DNA of 64,000 bases from Trileptium ribeirensis (Eukaryota; Nematoda; Enoplea; Enoplida; Thoracostomopsidae): positions 106,604-170,603 of the forward strand of contig JASANE010028421.1 of assembly GCA_030248225.1 (NCBI GenBank), in the 5' to 3' direction. The notes beneath the pieces are model-generated. The model had not been told where the DNA came from, made no database searches, and saw only the letters and a list, made by a program, of their open reading frames with translations. The position numbers were made by a program, and so were the translations under genes. Below are positions 46,309-58,800 of the stretch, in pieces (position 1 is the first letter of the stretch; each line of letters opens with the position of its first letter).

Positions 46309-47690
46309 AAACAAAGAATATTCCGATATCAGCGAGGATGAATTGGATCTGAGCAATGAAGAAGAACAAGATGAACTTCGAGAAGGTGCTATCGTAGCTA
46401 CCCGTAAATTGTCAGCTGCGTCAGAAAGCCAATCATCGTCGGATAAATCCGAAACGGAGTCATCTAGCTCTAGTGCGATGGCTCCTACAAGGGTTTGGTC
46501 ATCCGGAGCCATAGTAGGAGAAGAGACACCCGCCTGTAATACGTATTTAGTTTCTGGTGTAGAGTCTAAGGAAGGTGACGTTTCAAAACGGTATAAACGA
46601 TATCTAGAAATTCCGAAAATTGCCGGACAGAGGCGACGACTATATAATCGTTCCATAGAAGAACACTTCCTTTCGGGAAATGCTCATCCATTTGGGCCGC
46701 AATATGCATATCCCAAAAATTTGCCTGTATTTGCAGGTTTAGGGGGCTGTACGATTGTCGGTGCAGTCGCCCGGCGTCTTAGCTACGTTTTGCGACGGTG
46801 CCGGAATTGATTGTAATAAACGGCTCACGGAAATATGGAACTACGTTACAACCAAGGCAGTTTTAAATTCTGCCGCTTACTCGATATGCTTTTTGGAAAT
46901 TGTTCGGTATGTTATAGGCAAGATAGTCGCATTCGATTTCGAAGCAGGATATCCGGAATTGCGCCAACAGCAACTTGCTCGTAAATTGTACGGTGGAAAC
47001 TAGCAAGTTTGCTTGCTTTTGGCAGGAGAAACCTGGCTTTCTACTGGTATGAATCCTGACAAGCTTAGTGTCCGATCTGTCTTTATGGGGAAAACGCATG
47101 GGGACTTGTTGTAGAACAAGGGATACTCAGTGGCAGGAGATATGCCCAATCGCATCAAGGTAGGAATACGGAGCGTTATTATTGGAGGCGCTATGGCGGA
47201 GTCGTTCCGCGCACTTATACCACCGACTATGGATATTTTAGCAAAGGCGGATGCAGGGATCATTGAGATCGCCGTATGGATTCGTGACGGTCTTATTCCG
47301 GATACTGTGGAAAATATTATAATTGTTGCTGGAAATCGTGAAGTCCGAAACGGTATTCCTGCAGGATGGAGTTTTTCGGCGGCTTTACGACCTGTTTAGC
47401 TTGCTGCGTCGCTATAGTGGAAAGGGTGGAGTAGTCGTATTTACACTGGTTCCGGATCAAGAGAACGGGGAAAGCATGTATACCATTGACCGGGTTAACT
47501 TGGATCTGGGACTTCTTCATGAAGATGGTTTATGTCTCATCGCCCGGTACGGTGTGTTTTTGCGGCAAAAGGCTCATTTGGAATGGTAGCTGGCATTTCC
47601 AACTAACCGAATGCCTAGCACGGTAGCAGCTAAAGAATGGTATGATGACATGTGTGCTATGGCTCGTATCGGACGAAACATGATTTGACT
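46309..47690 (+). pseudogene. Decayed ORF with SGNH-hydrolase-like blocks
   Basis: The frames 46343-46810, 46755-47003, 47010-47112, 47130-47399 and 47323-47680 continue one another with frameshifts and stops. The N-terminus is acidic and Ser-rich (SNEEEQDELREGAI, SSSDKSETESSSSS). The middle reads NAHPFGPQYAYPKNLPVFAG and CNKRLTEIWNYVTTKAVLNS. The later part has IIGGAMAESFRALIPP, WIRDGLIPDTVENIIIVAGN and DMCAMARIGRN. A glycine-rich strand turn followed 60-70 residues later by a hydrophobic-strand-AGN block resembles SGNH/GDSL esterases. The catalytic serine is not evident (A in GGAMA). It follows the Gypsy pol by 260 bp, so it may be an accessory ORF or a separate element. Confidence 0.45.
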
Positions 47691-48890
47691 GCAAACATGT
47701 GGACACTAACTAGTTGTATATTTGTTATATGACGGGGATGGTGTATAATCGATTTTCATTTAGTATATAATCTATACTCTGTGATGTGTAATCTACTTTA
47801 GGCGCTCTGAATAATTATTTTGTTTCATAATCGTGTATCCTGGAAATGAGGTTGAATTAGGGGACAAGAACTTGTGCCCCCGAGGAATATAACAAATATT
47901 ATAAAATAATTCGCCGTTATTTTTATTATTAAAACAATAATTTCAGTCAGATTTTGAGAGTTTCAAGGCTTTTAATTCGCAGTCTTAGCATTGTTTAATT
48001 GTTGCTGATCTTGAGCAGAGACATTTTGTTGTATTTTTAAGACTGTGAAGATATCTAGAATATTCGAAGGTTAGGCGAGGGATATGTTTTGTCTTCAGTA
48101 ATCATAATTGAGGTTTTGTGGCATTTTTGTTTCCTGGTGGTATTGCCTGCGTTGGTTGGTGATATATTTAAGTCAACAGTTCATTGTACAGGCGCTCTTC
48201 ATTTCGTTTACGGCCTTTTATTCATAGTCACAATTTGACGACGGCGAATTGTTATAATATCGCTTGGTTTCGATTCACAACCAATTTACAGGCATTTTCG
48301 TTATATAATAAACCGAAGGTAAATCAGTTGTATCTTGTTATATTTAACTATTAAAAGCGTAAATAACAAAGTAGAACGACCATTCATTACGGTAATGTGA
48401 CATCTTGGTAAATTTCGGTTGTCTAGTAGCATATACAAAATTTCATTGTTCTGCGCCAAATTTATTTTTTACTGTATTTTCGAGCGTTGTCTGTATGTCT
48501 GTCGTTTAAAATGCGACCTTAGATTTTCTGCTTCTGATGATCTATCTCTATCATTCAGTTTTTTTTGTAATTTATTTACGCCGATAACAACAAAACTACT
48601 GGCACTACTGAAGCAGGGAATCGTCCTACAGAAAATTTTTGGTATACTTGGACACAGCATGACTAGCTGAGTTCAGTGGTACATTATGGCCATTTTCAAA
48701 AAGTTTTTTCTCGATTTTTTGATTCGGCACCAAGGTACGTTAAAAAATTGAAAAAGTTTCCTGCCGAATTTCGACCTATAATTCACCATTCAACGCAGCT
48801 CGACGAGACAAGTCTAATGGTTCTAATTTTCACTCAGTTAAACCACACAGGGATGAACTATTTAAAAACTAAACAAACACACATGCGCAT
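47691..48890. other. Intron 7 sequence, nothing recognised
   Basis: A/T-rich sequence with no identified gene. The ORFs at 48419-48670 and 48676-49044 are not supported; the latter lies opposite the Merlin remnant. Confidence 0.5.
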
Positions 48891-49770
48891 GCAACATGCA
48901 CTTACTTTTTATATTTTGTACCCTACACATCTTCCGGATTTGATGAACCATGGCCTCAAATGGATTAGCAGCATACAAATTAAGCCTGGTATCTTTCGAA
49001 CAATTCATTGGGGACACCTTTACGGTCTCAAAAAACATCTTTAGCCGACCCTATAACACGTCAATATTCTGGGTGTGAACTTCCGCGTCATCAGGATTAA
49101 CGAATTGTTTATTATGGTGATTAACCCTTTTATGGATGTAGGGCTGCGATCGCGGTAATCCAGCTAACTCATGGATATATGTAACAAAGCTCTCAGTGAC
49201 CTCACGATTTCCTGATTTGACATGTTGACAAAATTAGGGCATGATAGCACCGTATTAGTCGCCGGAACCCGTAAAAGAGGACACCTTTGTGTACCCGGTT
49301 CCAGCATTCCCACAACCCAGCCATGTTTCCAACGAGGTAACCCACGATATTTTTGTCGAAAAAACGTTGACTCTTCAATTTCAACGTCAGTCCCTGGGCC
49401 TCCCAGCGTCATATCTTGCCAATTGTCCTGATCATAAACCACAAAAATGTCCCGGCAATAATTGTACCAATCACATACCGCGTGATCCGAAACGCCAACT
49501 TCATCCACAATGAAACCGCTCCTTAACTTTTTGATGAAACCGATCATAATTAGAAGAATTTTATCGAGAGGCCGTTTAAAATGATTAAAAATAAACAATT
49601 AATTCGAATTGAATATTTCTTTCGACAGTTTTTACTGTCGGAACACTGTGATTTAAATTGTCCTGACGCACCATATCGTCCATCTTATCCGAATAGCAAG
49701 GATTCCCACAGTCACATATATAACTATTACTAATTAACCCCAGTTCAAGAATTAGCCAGGAATTCAATAA
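48890..49770 (-). pseudogene. Merlin / ISXO2-type transposase, decayed
   Basis: On the minus strand the N-terminal zinc-ribbon-like CDCGN segment (49585-49767) leads, after a frame change, to 49164-49598. That frame carries HAVCDWYNYCRDI, GGPGTDVEIEESTFFRQKY, RGLPRWKHGWVVGMLEPGTQ and the strand that follows. Another frame change leads to YIHELAGLPRSQPYIHKRVN and HHNKQFVNPDDAEVHTQNID. These are the DDE_Tnp_IS1595 blocks in order: DW.N.CR, GG.G..VEIDE.....KY.RG, WV.G..E, VNH...FV.P..G.HT..IE. The first catalytic D (in VEIDE) is E here. Terminal repeats were not found. Confidence 0.85.
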
Positions 49771-50630
49771 TACATACTTTCATATTTATTTACCGTTATC
49801 CGGAAAACGTCAAGAAATTTTACATTTAACTCTCCAATTTCATGTTGACCGATAACATTATCTGGTGCAATAATATATTTATTGTTTGGTCTACCGCTGG
49901 TAGCCATATTTCAAATATAATGTCTGAAAAACCACTAAATCTACGGCTTAGGCTGAGACAAAGCCTAAGACTAAGCTTAAGCCTGGGACTAAACCCAAGC
50001 CAAGCTATTCGTCCACCAAATATTACGCTCCAATGCATCAAACATATCTAACCAAATTTCAAAATATCGATTTTTCCCTAGCATCCCTAATGTGTGACTT
50101 CATATCTTGTTACCAGGGCAACCTATTTAGATATCATAGATAGGCCATTGCGTTTTCTATAAAATATCCAATTTGAGCCAAATCGATCCATCCAATCAAA
50201 ACTTATGGCCATAACACTGAAAAAACCAAAATCCATATTTTTTAAAAAATTTCGAATCCAGAATTTAGGGCCTCCTGAACCCCTTTAAGAAGATACAACC
50301 CTGAAACCTTTTTCATTGGAAAGAGCGCAAAAACTGATCCATGGGGAGAAATGGGGTAGACGATAGTAAGCGAAGCTTTTGGGGAAAAATTTACCAAAAA
50401 GCCTGTATACACAAAAACCCCCAAAAGAAAAGAATAATTTGGTACCATCAGGAGGCTATTTCTGAAAGGGGCGACACTGGTCTCGAAGAGACCTCTTTTG
50501 GATGTGAGACATTATTGGGGTCCAGAGACATGTGAGCTATACCTGACAAGTTGTTGGGACCCCTGCCTGATTTCCTCCCTCTGCTTCAGGAGGGCCAACC
50601 TACTTTATGGGGATATAATTTTATGTTTAG
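49771..50630. other. End of intron 7, short simple repeat only
   Basis: At about 49935-50010 there is a degenerate array of AAGCCTAAGACTAAGC-type words. A similar array occurs at 57615-57705. Nothing else is recognised before exon h. Confidence 0.5.
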
Positions 50631-50721
50631 GTGCAATTTAACAAGCGTTACATTGGAGTTGATGAAAATGAAGATTCATAATCTCAAAAGCTTCGATTTT
50701 ATTTCCAAGCCATCAGACGAT
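50631..50721 (+). CDS. DHX33: DHX33-like helicase, exon h (start of winged-helix domain)
   Basis: This is a 91-nt exon between the acceptor TTTATGTTTAG and the strong donor GTAAGTATT. It completes an arginine codon (AG|G) and encodes CNLTSVTLELMKMKIHNLKS followed by FDFISKPSDD. In DEAH helicases this block, R.NL..V.L.L....I.....FDF...P, begins the winged-helix domain that follows RecA2. The frame and phase agree with exon g (25 kb upstream) and exon i (8.9 kb downstream). The open frame before base 50631 is intron sequence and matches nothing. Confidence 0.94.
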
Positions 50722-51800
50722 GTAAGTATTGCAATATGGTTATATTGTGTGTATGCGTCTTGACAAACTATGCTATTCTAAATACACTGAGTTGATATGC
50801 TTCAATTATGTTACACATTTTATTGATTATCCCAAAAACGTTCATATATTAGACATTATACAAAAATGATGTCTCCATCATATCCCGCTGGTTATCACTC
50901 GGTTATTTAATTTTTTACAGCATAAAGTATTATCAGATTATGTTCTTCACTTGTCTGGCCTTTTCGTTGTATGAAAAAATTGTCTAGCGGTTTTTTGAAT
51001 CGTCATTTCTTGTTCAAAAACTGAGTGGCCCGTGGTTTAGCCACAGGCTCTAAAAGCTGTGAAAATTCAATTTTTTAATAATGCGCTAAAATATGTAGTA
51101 AACCGTCTCCAAAAAGCTGCCAAGACGTTTTAAATTGAGGTGTAATGCAGTTTTATGCACTTTTACATGAAATTGTTTGGATGGAATTTGTGTAAAAATC
51201 TGTCATTTTTGCGTTACGTTTGTCAGTAAATTGGATGCCTTCAGATTTAGCCGACGGAAGCAAAAAATTAATGAGGGGCGAGGGTATTAGTCCATGGTAG
51301 CCTGAAAGTTTGCCAGGGGCACCCGTTTTGATCCAGGAGAACCGAAATATGCTAGGATAGCTTCATGTTAGTCTCGTGAGCCTTTTTTTATCATTTTTTC
51401 TCGGTAGCAAGATCATAATTGGTACGGCTTAACGTAAAAGAATGTATTTTAGAGTTTTTAACAGCCCTATTGCTTATTGAGTATGTTATAGCCTATGCTT
51501 CTGGTGTAGTACCCGAACGATAAATATTGGATATTGAATTTTGAGTGAGTGAGTGAAACGAGCGAAGCGAAGAATTCTTACTAGCCAGGAGTGTGAAATT
51601 TGGCAGTGTCTGTTTGTTTTGCTTTTTTCGTGTGACATACATACGTCAACTTCTGACAGGCAGATCAGGTCGCGCGATACCTCATTCGAAAGCTTGAAAT
51701 CTCTATTTGTGCTCTTTAGTTAGACGCAAAAACCGATTCTTCCAACTCCTTCCCCCTCAAAGGGTGTTTCAAAGGGCCCAGGTAGGGGGTCGCTAGGGAT
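50722..51800. other. Start of intron 8, nothing certain
   Basis: No gene. The segment 51000-51380 has GGGG-rich words (TTTGCCAGGGGCACCCG) like the small TIR elements at 10296 and 18698, but I could not find matching ends. Confidence 0.45.
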
Positions 51801-51809
51801 CCCACCAAA

Positions 51810-52640
51810 ACACGTTATGGGTCATATCTCGAAAACCACCGGTGTGATGTGGCCGCCTTTGGGCTCATTTTGTTCAGAATGTTTAGCTCTATAAAGTTGC
51901 GTAAATGTTGCTGTTGCAGGCTTGGGTGAAAATGGGTTTTAAAATGGAGCCTTGAGACCCCGAAAACGCCAAATTGACCATATCTCCTCAACCACTGAAG
52001 CGATTCGGCTAAGATTGGGCTCATTTTGTTCAGAATTCAAAGATCTATATAAGCTATTGACCTCACCTGTCGAGCAGGGTTGGGTTGTAAATGGGCCCTT
52101 TGGACCACGAAAATACCAAACTGGCCATATCTCCTCAACCACTGAAGCGATTCGGCTAAGATTGGGCTCATTTTGTTCAGAATTCAAAGATCTATATAAG
52201 CTATTGACCTCACCGGTCGAGCAGGGTTGGGTTGTAAATGGGCCCTCGGGACCACGAAAATACCAAACTGGCCATATCTCCTCAAATACTGGAGCGATTC
52301 GGCTAAGATTGGGCTCATTTTGTTCAGAATTCAAAGATCTATATAAGCTATGGACCTCACCTGTCGAGCGGGGTTGGGTTAAAATGGGTTGTAAATGAGC
52401 CCTTGGAACCACCAAAAGACGAAATTGGCCATATCTCCTCAACCACTATAGCGATTCGGCAGAGATTGGGCTCTTTTGTTCAGAATGCAAAACTCTATAT
52501 GGGTTAAGATGGGTTGTAAATGGGCCCTTGGGACCACGAAAATACCAAATTGGCCATATCTCCTCAAATACTGGAGCGATTCGGCTAAGATTAGGCTCAT
52601 TTTGTTCAGAGAACAAAGTTATATAGCTATATGTGATGGT
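51810..52640 (+). repeat. Tandem array with 147-bp period
   Basis: The word CATATCTC recurs at about 51823, 51979, 52126, 52273, 52430 and 52555. The central spacings are exactly 147 bp twice, and the outer ones are 125-157 bp. Each unit contains GCGATTCGGCTAAGATTGGG, CTCATTTTGTTCAGAAT, GATCTATATAAGCTAT, a GTCGAGC.GGGTTGGGTT block and GGACCACGAAAATACCAAA. Because 147 is divisible by three and stops are rare, both strands show ORFs across it. These are by-products of the repeat. Confidence 0.9.
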
Positions 52641-53343
52641 CTACCATTTGAGTTTTGTTTTGGATCTTGGATTTAGCTTTAACGAAATGTAAGTATTTTC
52701 CTAACTTTTATGGACACTCAGAATTCACTTTCTTGGCCATAAGACAAGTCCTTAGTTATAAAGTGCTTGTGCCTTCCATGCACCCAAGTTGTAAAACCTG
52801 AATGCAACCCGGGAGGTATAGCTTCAGAATTCACGAAGCATAAGGGTCATATTTTTGGTATATTTTATTTTAAGTTTGCTTCGAAATTTCAGATATGCTT
52901 CTTTCCAAATTTGACAGTCATTTTTTGCCAACATGAATCGGAGAGCTTCGGGCCTGGGTGTCTTTTCTTCTCAAAATCAAATTTCCCAAGATAATGAAGC
53001 AATATTATTGTTTTGACGCGGTAACAGGCTTTAAGATAGTCAATTGCAGTATGTACATGCTTCATTTTATAAATTATAAAATAAGGTAAAGTTTAAGATA
53101 TTTGAGAACTAAAGATTTTCGATACTATCAACGACCATCGCCGTTGTTGGCTTATTGTCCGCTTGCTACTTGCACAATGTTCATTTTTTTCGAGTTCGTT
53201 CGATCGCTGGAAAGAGATAGATGATTTGTCATGCATGCTTTACTGTGAGAGCACTATTTGTATAGAATGTTATGTTTTATCTATAAACGTAAATAACTCC
53301 TATTCTTGAAAACGTAAACGTGTATTGGGTTGATATTAATATA
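52641..53343. other. Intron 8 sequence, nothing recognised
   Basis: A/T-rich with no motif-bearing ORF. The frame 52767-52994 is not supported. Confidence 0.5.
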
Positions 53344-54146
53344 GGGTCATTTCACGAAACCATGTAATTTTAAACACCACTTTTTGAAGCCAAAATGAAA
53401 CGTTTTCGAATGTACGGTGTTTAGGCCCCTTCCGACGTAAAAAACCTTGAATTTTTCGAATATCGACGTCTCTATGCAAAACAAACTTCCTGAAACCTGT
53501 TACAGGGGTCGCAAAGAGCCCCCTGGGGTTTAAATTTTAATCCGAAATAAGTCTTTATTCTATAGGTTGACGCAGCGACACATTAACTATGGTCTGTTTG
53601 TATGCAAGCCGGACAAAAAAGGTCGCGGTCAAGCCATTTGGAGGACATGTGGCCTATAATTGGTGCCGTTAGAGACCTTTTGACGTTAAAAATGATCAAT
53701 TTAGGACAAGCGTGTCGCAGAAGTTTTTCTAGCGCAACGGATACAGCATATACAGATACCATTTAATGCTCACAAACCAACCATGAGTGGGAGATGTCCG
53801 ACAGAAAATTTCAGGCAGATCCATAAGTCTTGTAAAAATTGACATCCCGATACAAACGATCCCAGTGAAATGAAAAACACACCTATGTATCATGTGCTGG
53901 CGATACCGCGAACGTTTACAGTTGGACATGTGTTTTTGGCTTCATTTGGCCCATCCGATTTGTGGACCCCTAGCTCCTGCTATGTTAGGGGCATAGTAGT
54001 CCACCATACCTTATAATGACCGTCGGACAGCATTATTACTACACCACACAGCGCAATTAAATTTCCTTTCAAAAGACTGGTGGTATGGGTCAAAAAATGC
54101 CGATGTAGCCCCCCCGACCAAATTACATGGTTTCGTGAAATGACCC
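53344..54146. mobile_element. DNA element with perfect 27-bp terminal inverted repeats
   Basis: The ends begin GGGTCATTTCACGAAACCAT and are perfect inverted copies over 27 bp (53344-53370 and 54120-54146). The 803-bp interior has no transposase. The left flank is ATA and the right flank is GATA, so a TA-type duplication is possible but not clean. Inner words TCCGACGTAAAAAACCTTGA and GACCTTTTGACGTTAAAAAT hint at further inverted similarity. Confidence 0.82.
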
Positions 54147-54700
54147 GATAACAAAATGAACTCAAAATAATAAAATTAACGATTTCACACGAACCCGTTT
54201 AATATCTGTTAATAAGCGTGCTACTATTTAGGGACACGCAGCTAAAAGTAATTGTCAAGCGATAGCTATTGCTTTGCTTTTACTATAGGTCTTTTATGGT
54301 ATTTATTGTCTTTTATTATGAAAAGTTCACACATGTAGCAGTTGAGCCTAAAGTATTCAAAGTTGTCGTCTGCCCCAGCAACTCAAAACCATATTATCGT
54401 TATTGGTATTGTATAAATTTATTATATTAAACACTAGTATTGAAACTACTCATTGTTTCCACTGAGGGCGCTAAAAAGAAAAATCGTTAACATTTTTTCT
54501 GTCGCTGTCATTCATTTAACTCATTTTCGGATGGACGGATTTCGAGAAATTTTGTATTCGATAGCAACAACAGTGAAGATGATGTGTCCGTTAGTTGAAT
54601 GGGAACAGCTCCAACCCCATACTCCGGGTCAAAATGGCAAAAAACGGGTGTCATTTGATCGAAATCGATCGAAATTTCGTTCAATCGAAATAGATTGAAA
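54147..54700. other. Intron 8 sequence before the satellite
   Basis: Nothing recognised until about 54655, where GATCGAAATCGATCGAAATT palindromic words begin. A stretch ending TTTTGGCTGTGACTGTA at 54742 matches, in reverse, TACAGTCACGGCC at 59924. This is probably the end of a Tc1/mariner-like element. Confidence 0.4.
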
Positions 54701-54734
54701 TTTCGATCGATTATTTTGCACTTAATTTTGGCTG

Positions 54735-55830
54735 TGACTGTACCTTACGACACAGACTTCCACTCGAAAAATGGAGCCATCGGATGGGCTCATCGAGATA
54801 TATAACTTTGTTGACCGTGACTTTTTTATGAGACCACTGACTGGCCCACTGTAGGCCCGAATATAGTTCTTCGACCCCTTGCCAGAAATTGCGATTTTTC
54901 AAATTTCGCCGTGTTATTGCTTGCTTTTACCTTGCATTGAGTGTCTATTAGGTTATCAAGCACGCTGAATACGATGGTTTTGTTATCTAGAGTCAAACTT
55001 AACTATATTATAGTTATTCTTATGTCCAAAATGTATTGGTTTTATTTGTCTGATTATGTATTGCGTGCAGGGTATCAGGAATTGTATGTAAGCGTTTTCC
55101 AGTAGGCTGAATACGAGGGTTTGATTATCTAGACTCCAACATGAATATCTTATGCGTTTTCAGACAGTTTTCATTGGGTTTAGGGTCAATGAACCCGATT
55201 TCCAGAAAATAGTAAGCCTTCAATAATTGTTTGGCTACGTGTTGCATACAGGTCATGAAGGATTATTGTATTCATAAGTTTTTCAGTAGGCTGAATACGA
55301 TGGTTACGTTATATAGGGTAAAGCACGAGTATCATGCAGTTTCCGACGTTTTCATTGCGTTCAGGGTCAATGAGTCCGATTTCCAGAATATAGTCTGTCT
55401 TCTGTTTGGTTACGTATTGCGTACAGGTCATAAAGAATAAATTGTCCTGTACAGATTTTCCGGTAGGCTGAATACCATGGTATGGTTATCAAAAGAGTCC
55501 AGCACTCTTATGCATTGTCAGACGTTTTCATTGGGTTTTAGGGTCAACGAGCCCGATTTCCAGAATATAGTCTGGCTTCAGTTGCTTGATTACGTATTGC
55601 ATACAGGCGTCAGGAAATGACTATGACGTGGGTTTTCCTGTAGGCTTAATACGATGGTTTGGTTATTCAGAATGCCTTTCCAGATGTTTTCATTGTATTT
55701 TGGGTCAGTGAACCCGATTTCCGCAATATAGTGTGTCTTCAATTTGTTTGGTTATGTCCTACGTACTGGATATCTGGAATTATTGTCTATATAAGTTTTT
55801 GGTAGGTGGAATACGATGCTGTCATCTGGA
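54735..55830 (+). repeat. Diverged satellite, 145-190-bp units
   Basis: The word GCTGAATACGATGG (with variants) recurs at about 54964, 55105, 55290, 55467, 55643 and 55805. Between occurrences are TTTTCATTG.GTTTAGGGTCAATGA, CCGATTTCCAGAATATAGT and TTGGTTACGTATTGC.TACAGG. The unit length drifts. The first unit is colinear with the single copy at 25590-26000, which shows what the array grew from. Confidence 0.85.
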
Positions 55831-55849
55831 GACCAGCACAAATACCTCA

Positions 55850-58800
55850 TTTTTATGAAAAAGTCCTTACGTGTTCGTCGACACTGATACCTGAAACAAT
55901 AATGGCATTGTTTTGGAAATACAGGTTTCACAGAATAATGGGTGGAAACAGTGGGTAGTTTTGTCTTTAACAGCTGTTTGCAGGAAACTAAAATCGCCAA
56001 TGGATGGTTATATGATATTTTTTCTTGCAAACTAATGCTTGTTTGATATTTAAATCTCTAACATAGCTGTAAGAGATTTTAGTCTTCCATGGATAGCCAA
56101 TAAATACAAAAATATTTAGCAGCTAGCTGTTAGAGACTGAAATCTCTTGCAGTTAGCCATAACAGATTATTGTTTCTAATGGGTACTTTTGTGTCATACA
56201 ACCAACTATAAAACACAAAAATTATTCGTTAGAATTTCAGATATATAACGATTGGCTGCAAGGTATTTTTGTATGTTACAGCTAGCTATAACAGACAGAA
56301 GTTTCTAACAGTTATCCGTTAGAAACAAAAATCTGTTACAGCTAGCTTCTACAGATTTTAGTGTCTTATGGCTAGCTGTTAGAGATTGTATGTTTGGGTA
56401 AAGTGAGATGTAAAGCCACATGTTTGAACCATCACCATAAAGTGACTAACAGAAAGTGCGGACATAACAATTTTAAGGCATAGATGTCGTTAGGGGATTA
56501 CCATCGTTAAGGGTCGGACCCACCGTAGCTATGTTTACCACTTACCCCCTCTGAAGGTTCCGCAGCACCGGGAATATTTTAGCAGAAATTGGGGTAAAAT
56601 TGGCAAATTCGGGATAGCATTAGCAGAAATTTCGGGAAATAGGTCTACCCTGAGCACTCCCTAGCCGCCGACATTCGGCCCTTCCCGATGGGCGTTCGAT
56701 GTAACTAGTTGCTTACTAGCTCAACGAGAAGCCTAATCTATCGGATTCATACAGTCAGCGAACCGTCATTATTCATAGTTAGAAGATGTCTTGGGTCATT
56801 GTTTCGACAAATTTTTCTTTACCATTTTTAGTATTGCTACTGAAGAGAATGGTAGGACCGAAAAGCGGCCATTTATCATTTCGTTGGAAAAATGTCACTT
56901 CTCGCATCTGGCTTTGATAAGAGAACGTATTTGATGCAGTGTAAATGGTTACCGATTTTTATGCATTAATGACACGAACGGTTTATGCGTGGTTATTTAC
57001 GATCAAGATTTTTATCAGCCAACGTACAAAATGTCGCAATGTGATTCTCCTCCACTGGTATTTAAATAAAACATTGTCAACGATGTTTTAAATGATAACC
57101 AAATGCCTCACGCTGCTCCATTGTTTAAATTTGAATCCGGAAATTCACATTGTACTTGTACTGTCATTAATCCAATCGTTAAATCTAATATACAGTTTGA
57201 ATAAACTAGGTGTCAAATTTATTGTACAGCACTTAAATTATAAATTTTTATATATTCAAAATTGGCAGTTAATTTTTACGTGAGTTGTTGTGTGCATATA
57301 CAGCGGCGCACATAAAATGCCGGGCCTAAAGGAAAATTGCAGTGGTCCCTTTAAGGCGGTCCAGCTTTCGTCGATATGTGGCGTCGGGTTCCCAGTTCCC
57401 GCTTATGCTGCGTCTCTGTGGATATCGATATATTAACTAGATGTTCTTCTAACAATTGAGTCAACAATGTTGCTTCCATATTATGCAGCAGGTCGATACG
57501 CAACTAACAATTTTATTTCAGATACGAATAGCAATTGAACATGTCTAAAATGTTTTTGACACCACTTCACCATATTCAGAAGGCACAGCTAAATATGGAA
57601 TGCTGGAAGGTTCTATGGCATAGCCTTAGCCCAATGCTTAGGCTTAGTCATAGTGTATAGCATAGACTAAATCGAAGCCTCAAACCGAGCTTAAGCCATA
57701 TAGGCTTGCTGGCCTGTCCACAGCCCTCCAAAAAGTGGGGGGGGGGGGAATTGCGGGGGCCCCTGTTTATTCTCGGGGGAAATTTTAAAGTGGGTGGGAT
57801 AAATTTTGCTTAAAAATACAAAATATTTCCATATTTTCATGCATTTTTACTACTGTGAACGTACTTTCAAGCTAAAAACAATATTTTAGCATTATAAATA
57901 GTGGTAATTAATGTTTAAAAAACAATTTGCAAACAAAGAACATAAATTTTCAGACATATGGAATTAGTTGAACATGGGGGGTTTCGGCCGAGTGGGGGGG
58001 ACGGACATGGGGGAAAATCTCACGAACATGGGGGGATTTGGAAAGTGGGGGGTCGCCCCACTGTGGACAGGCCAGGCTTGCTAAGTCGTAGGGTGAGACT
58101 GAGCTTTAAAGCTCTACCCCCCTGCCGACCTCACCCACCCTGCCCACCCTGGACAACCTCCCGCAATTCCCCGAGGGCGTCTCCATACACTCCTTGAGAC
58201 TACCCACTGACGACCCGCCGAGGGCCTTTATACCCTTTGAGGCGACCTATTCCCAGCTACCATCTGCCGAGATTTAGGAGCGTCAGCTTGTATGGTTATC
58301 TATATTGATATCAATTCACAAATTGCGTTCCACTAAACTGTAGCTATGTTCTACCTATGTCTTGAAGTTTTTATGTACGGATTTTATGGCGTATCCGGTT
58401 TACCGCAGCGCGTGTCGCGTTCTGTGAATCACTTTATGATGATGGTTGAGACATGTGACTTTACATCAAACCTAAACATACAATTTCTAATCTAACAGCT
58501 AGCCATAAAAGACTAAAATCTGTAGCAGCTAGCCGTAATAGATTTCTGACAGCTAATGGATAGCTGTCAAAAACTTTTGTCTCTTATAGCTAGCTGTAAC
58601 ATAAAAATCTGTTAAAGCTAACCGTTAGATATTTGAAATTTTAATGGGTAGCTATTAGAGACTTTTGTATTTTATAGTTGGCTGTAAGACACAAAAATTC
58701 TCTAACAGCTGGCTATTAGTGACAATCGCTGTTAAGGCTAGATACAAGACATTTTAGTCTCTAATCAGACAAACAGTCTTTAAAGACAAAAATCTTTGGC

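Noticed and set aside
46189..46656. A 155-codon minus-strand ORF
   Set aside because: Antisense shadow of the acidic, Ser-rich plus-strand frame (46309-46810), whose frames continue downstream with protein-like blocks.
48676..49044. A 122-codon plus-strand ORF
   Set aside because: It partly overlaps, in antisense, the end of the Merlin transposase remnant and has no motif of its own.
48890..49770. Bacterial contamination suggested by an IS-type transposase
   Set aside because: Merlin elements are a known eukaryotic relative of IS1595-type transposons. The flanks are intron sequence of the helicase gene and the copy is decayed.
51939..52442. Long ORFs on both strands (148 and 167 codons) with repeated protein blocks
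   Set aside because: The 147-bp tandem unit is a multiple of three and poor in stops, so repeated peptides appear on both strands without being genes.
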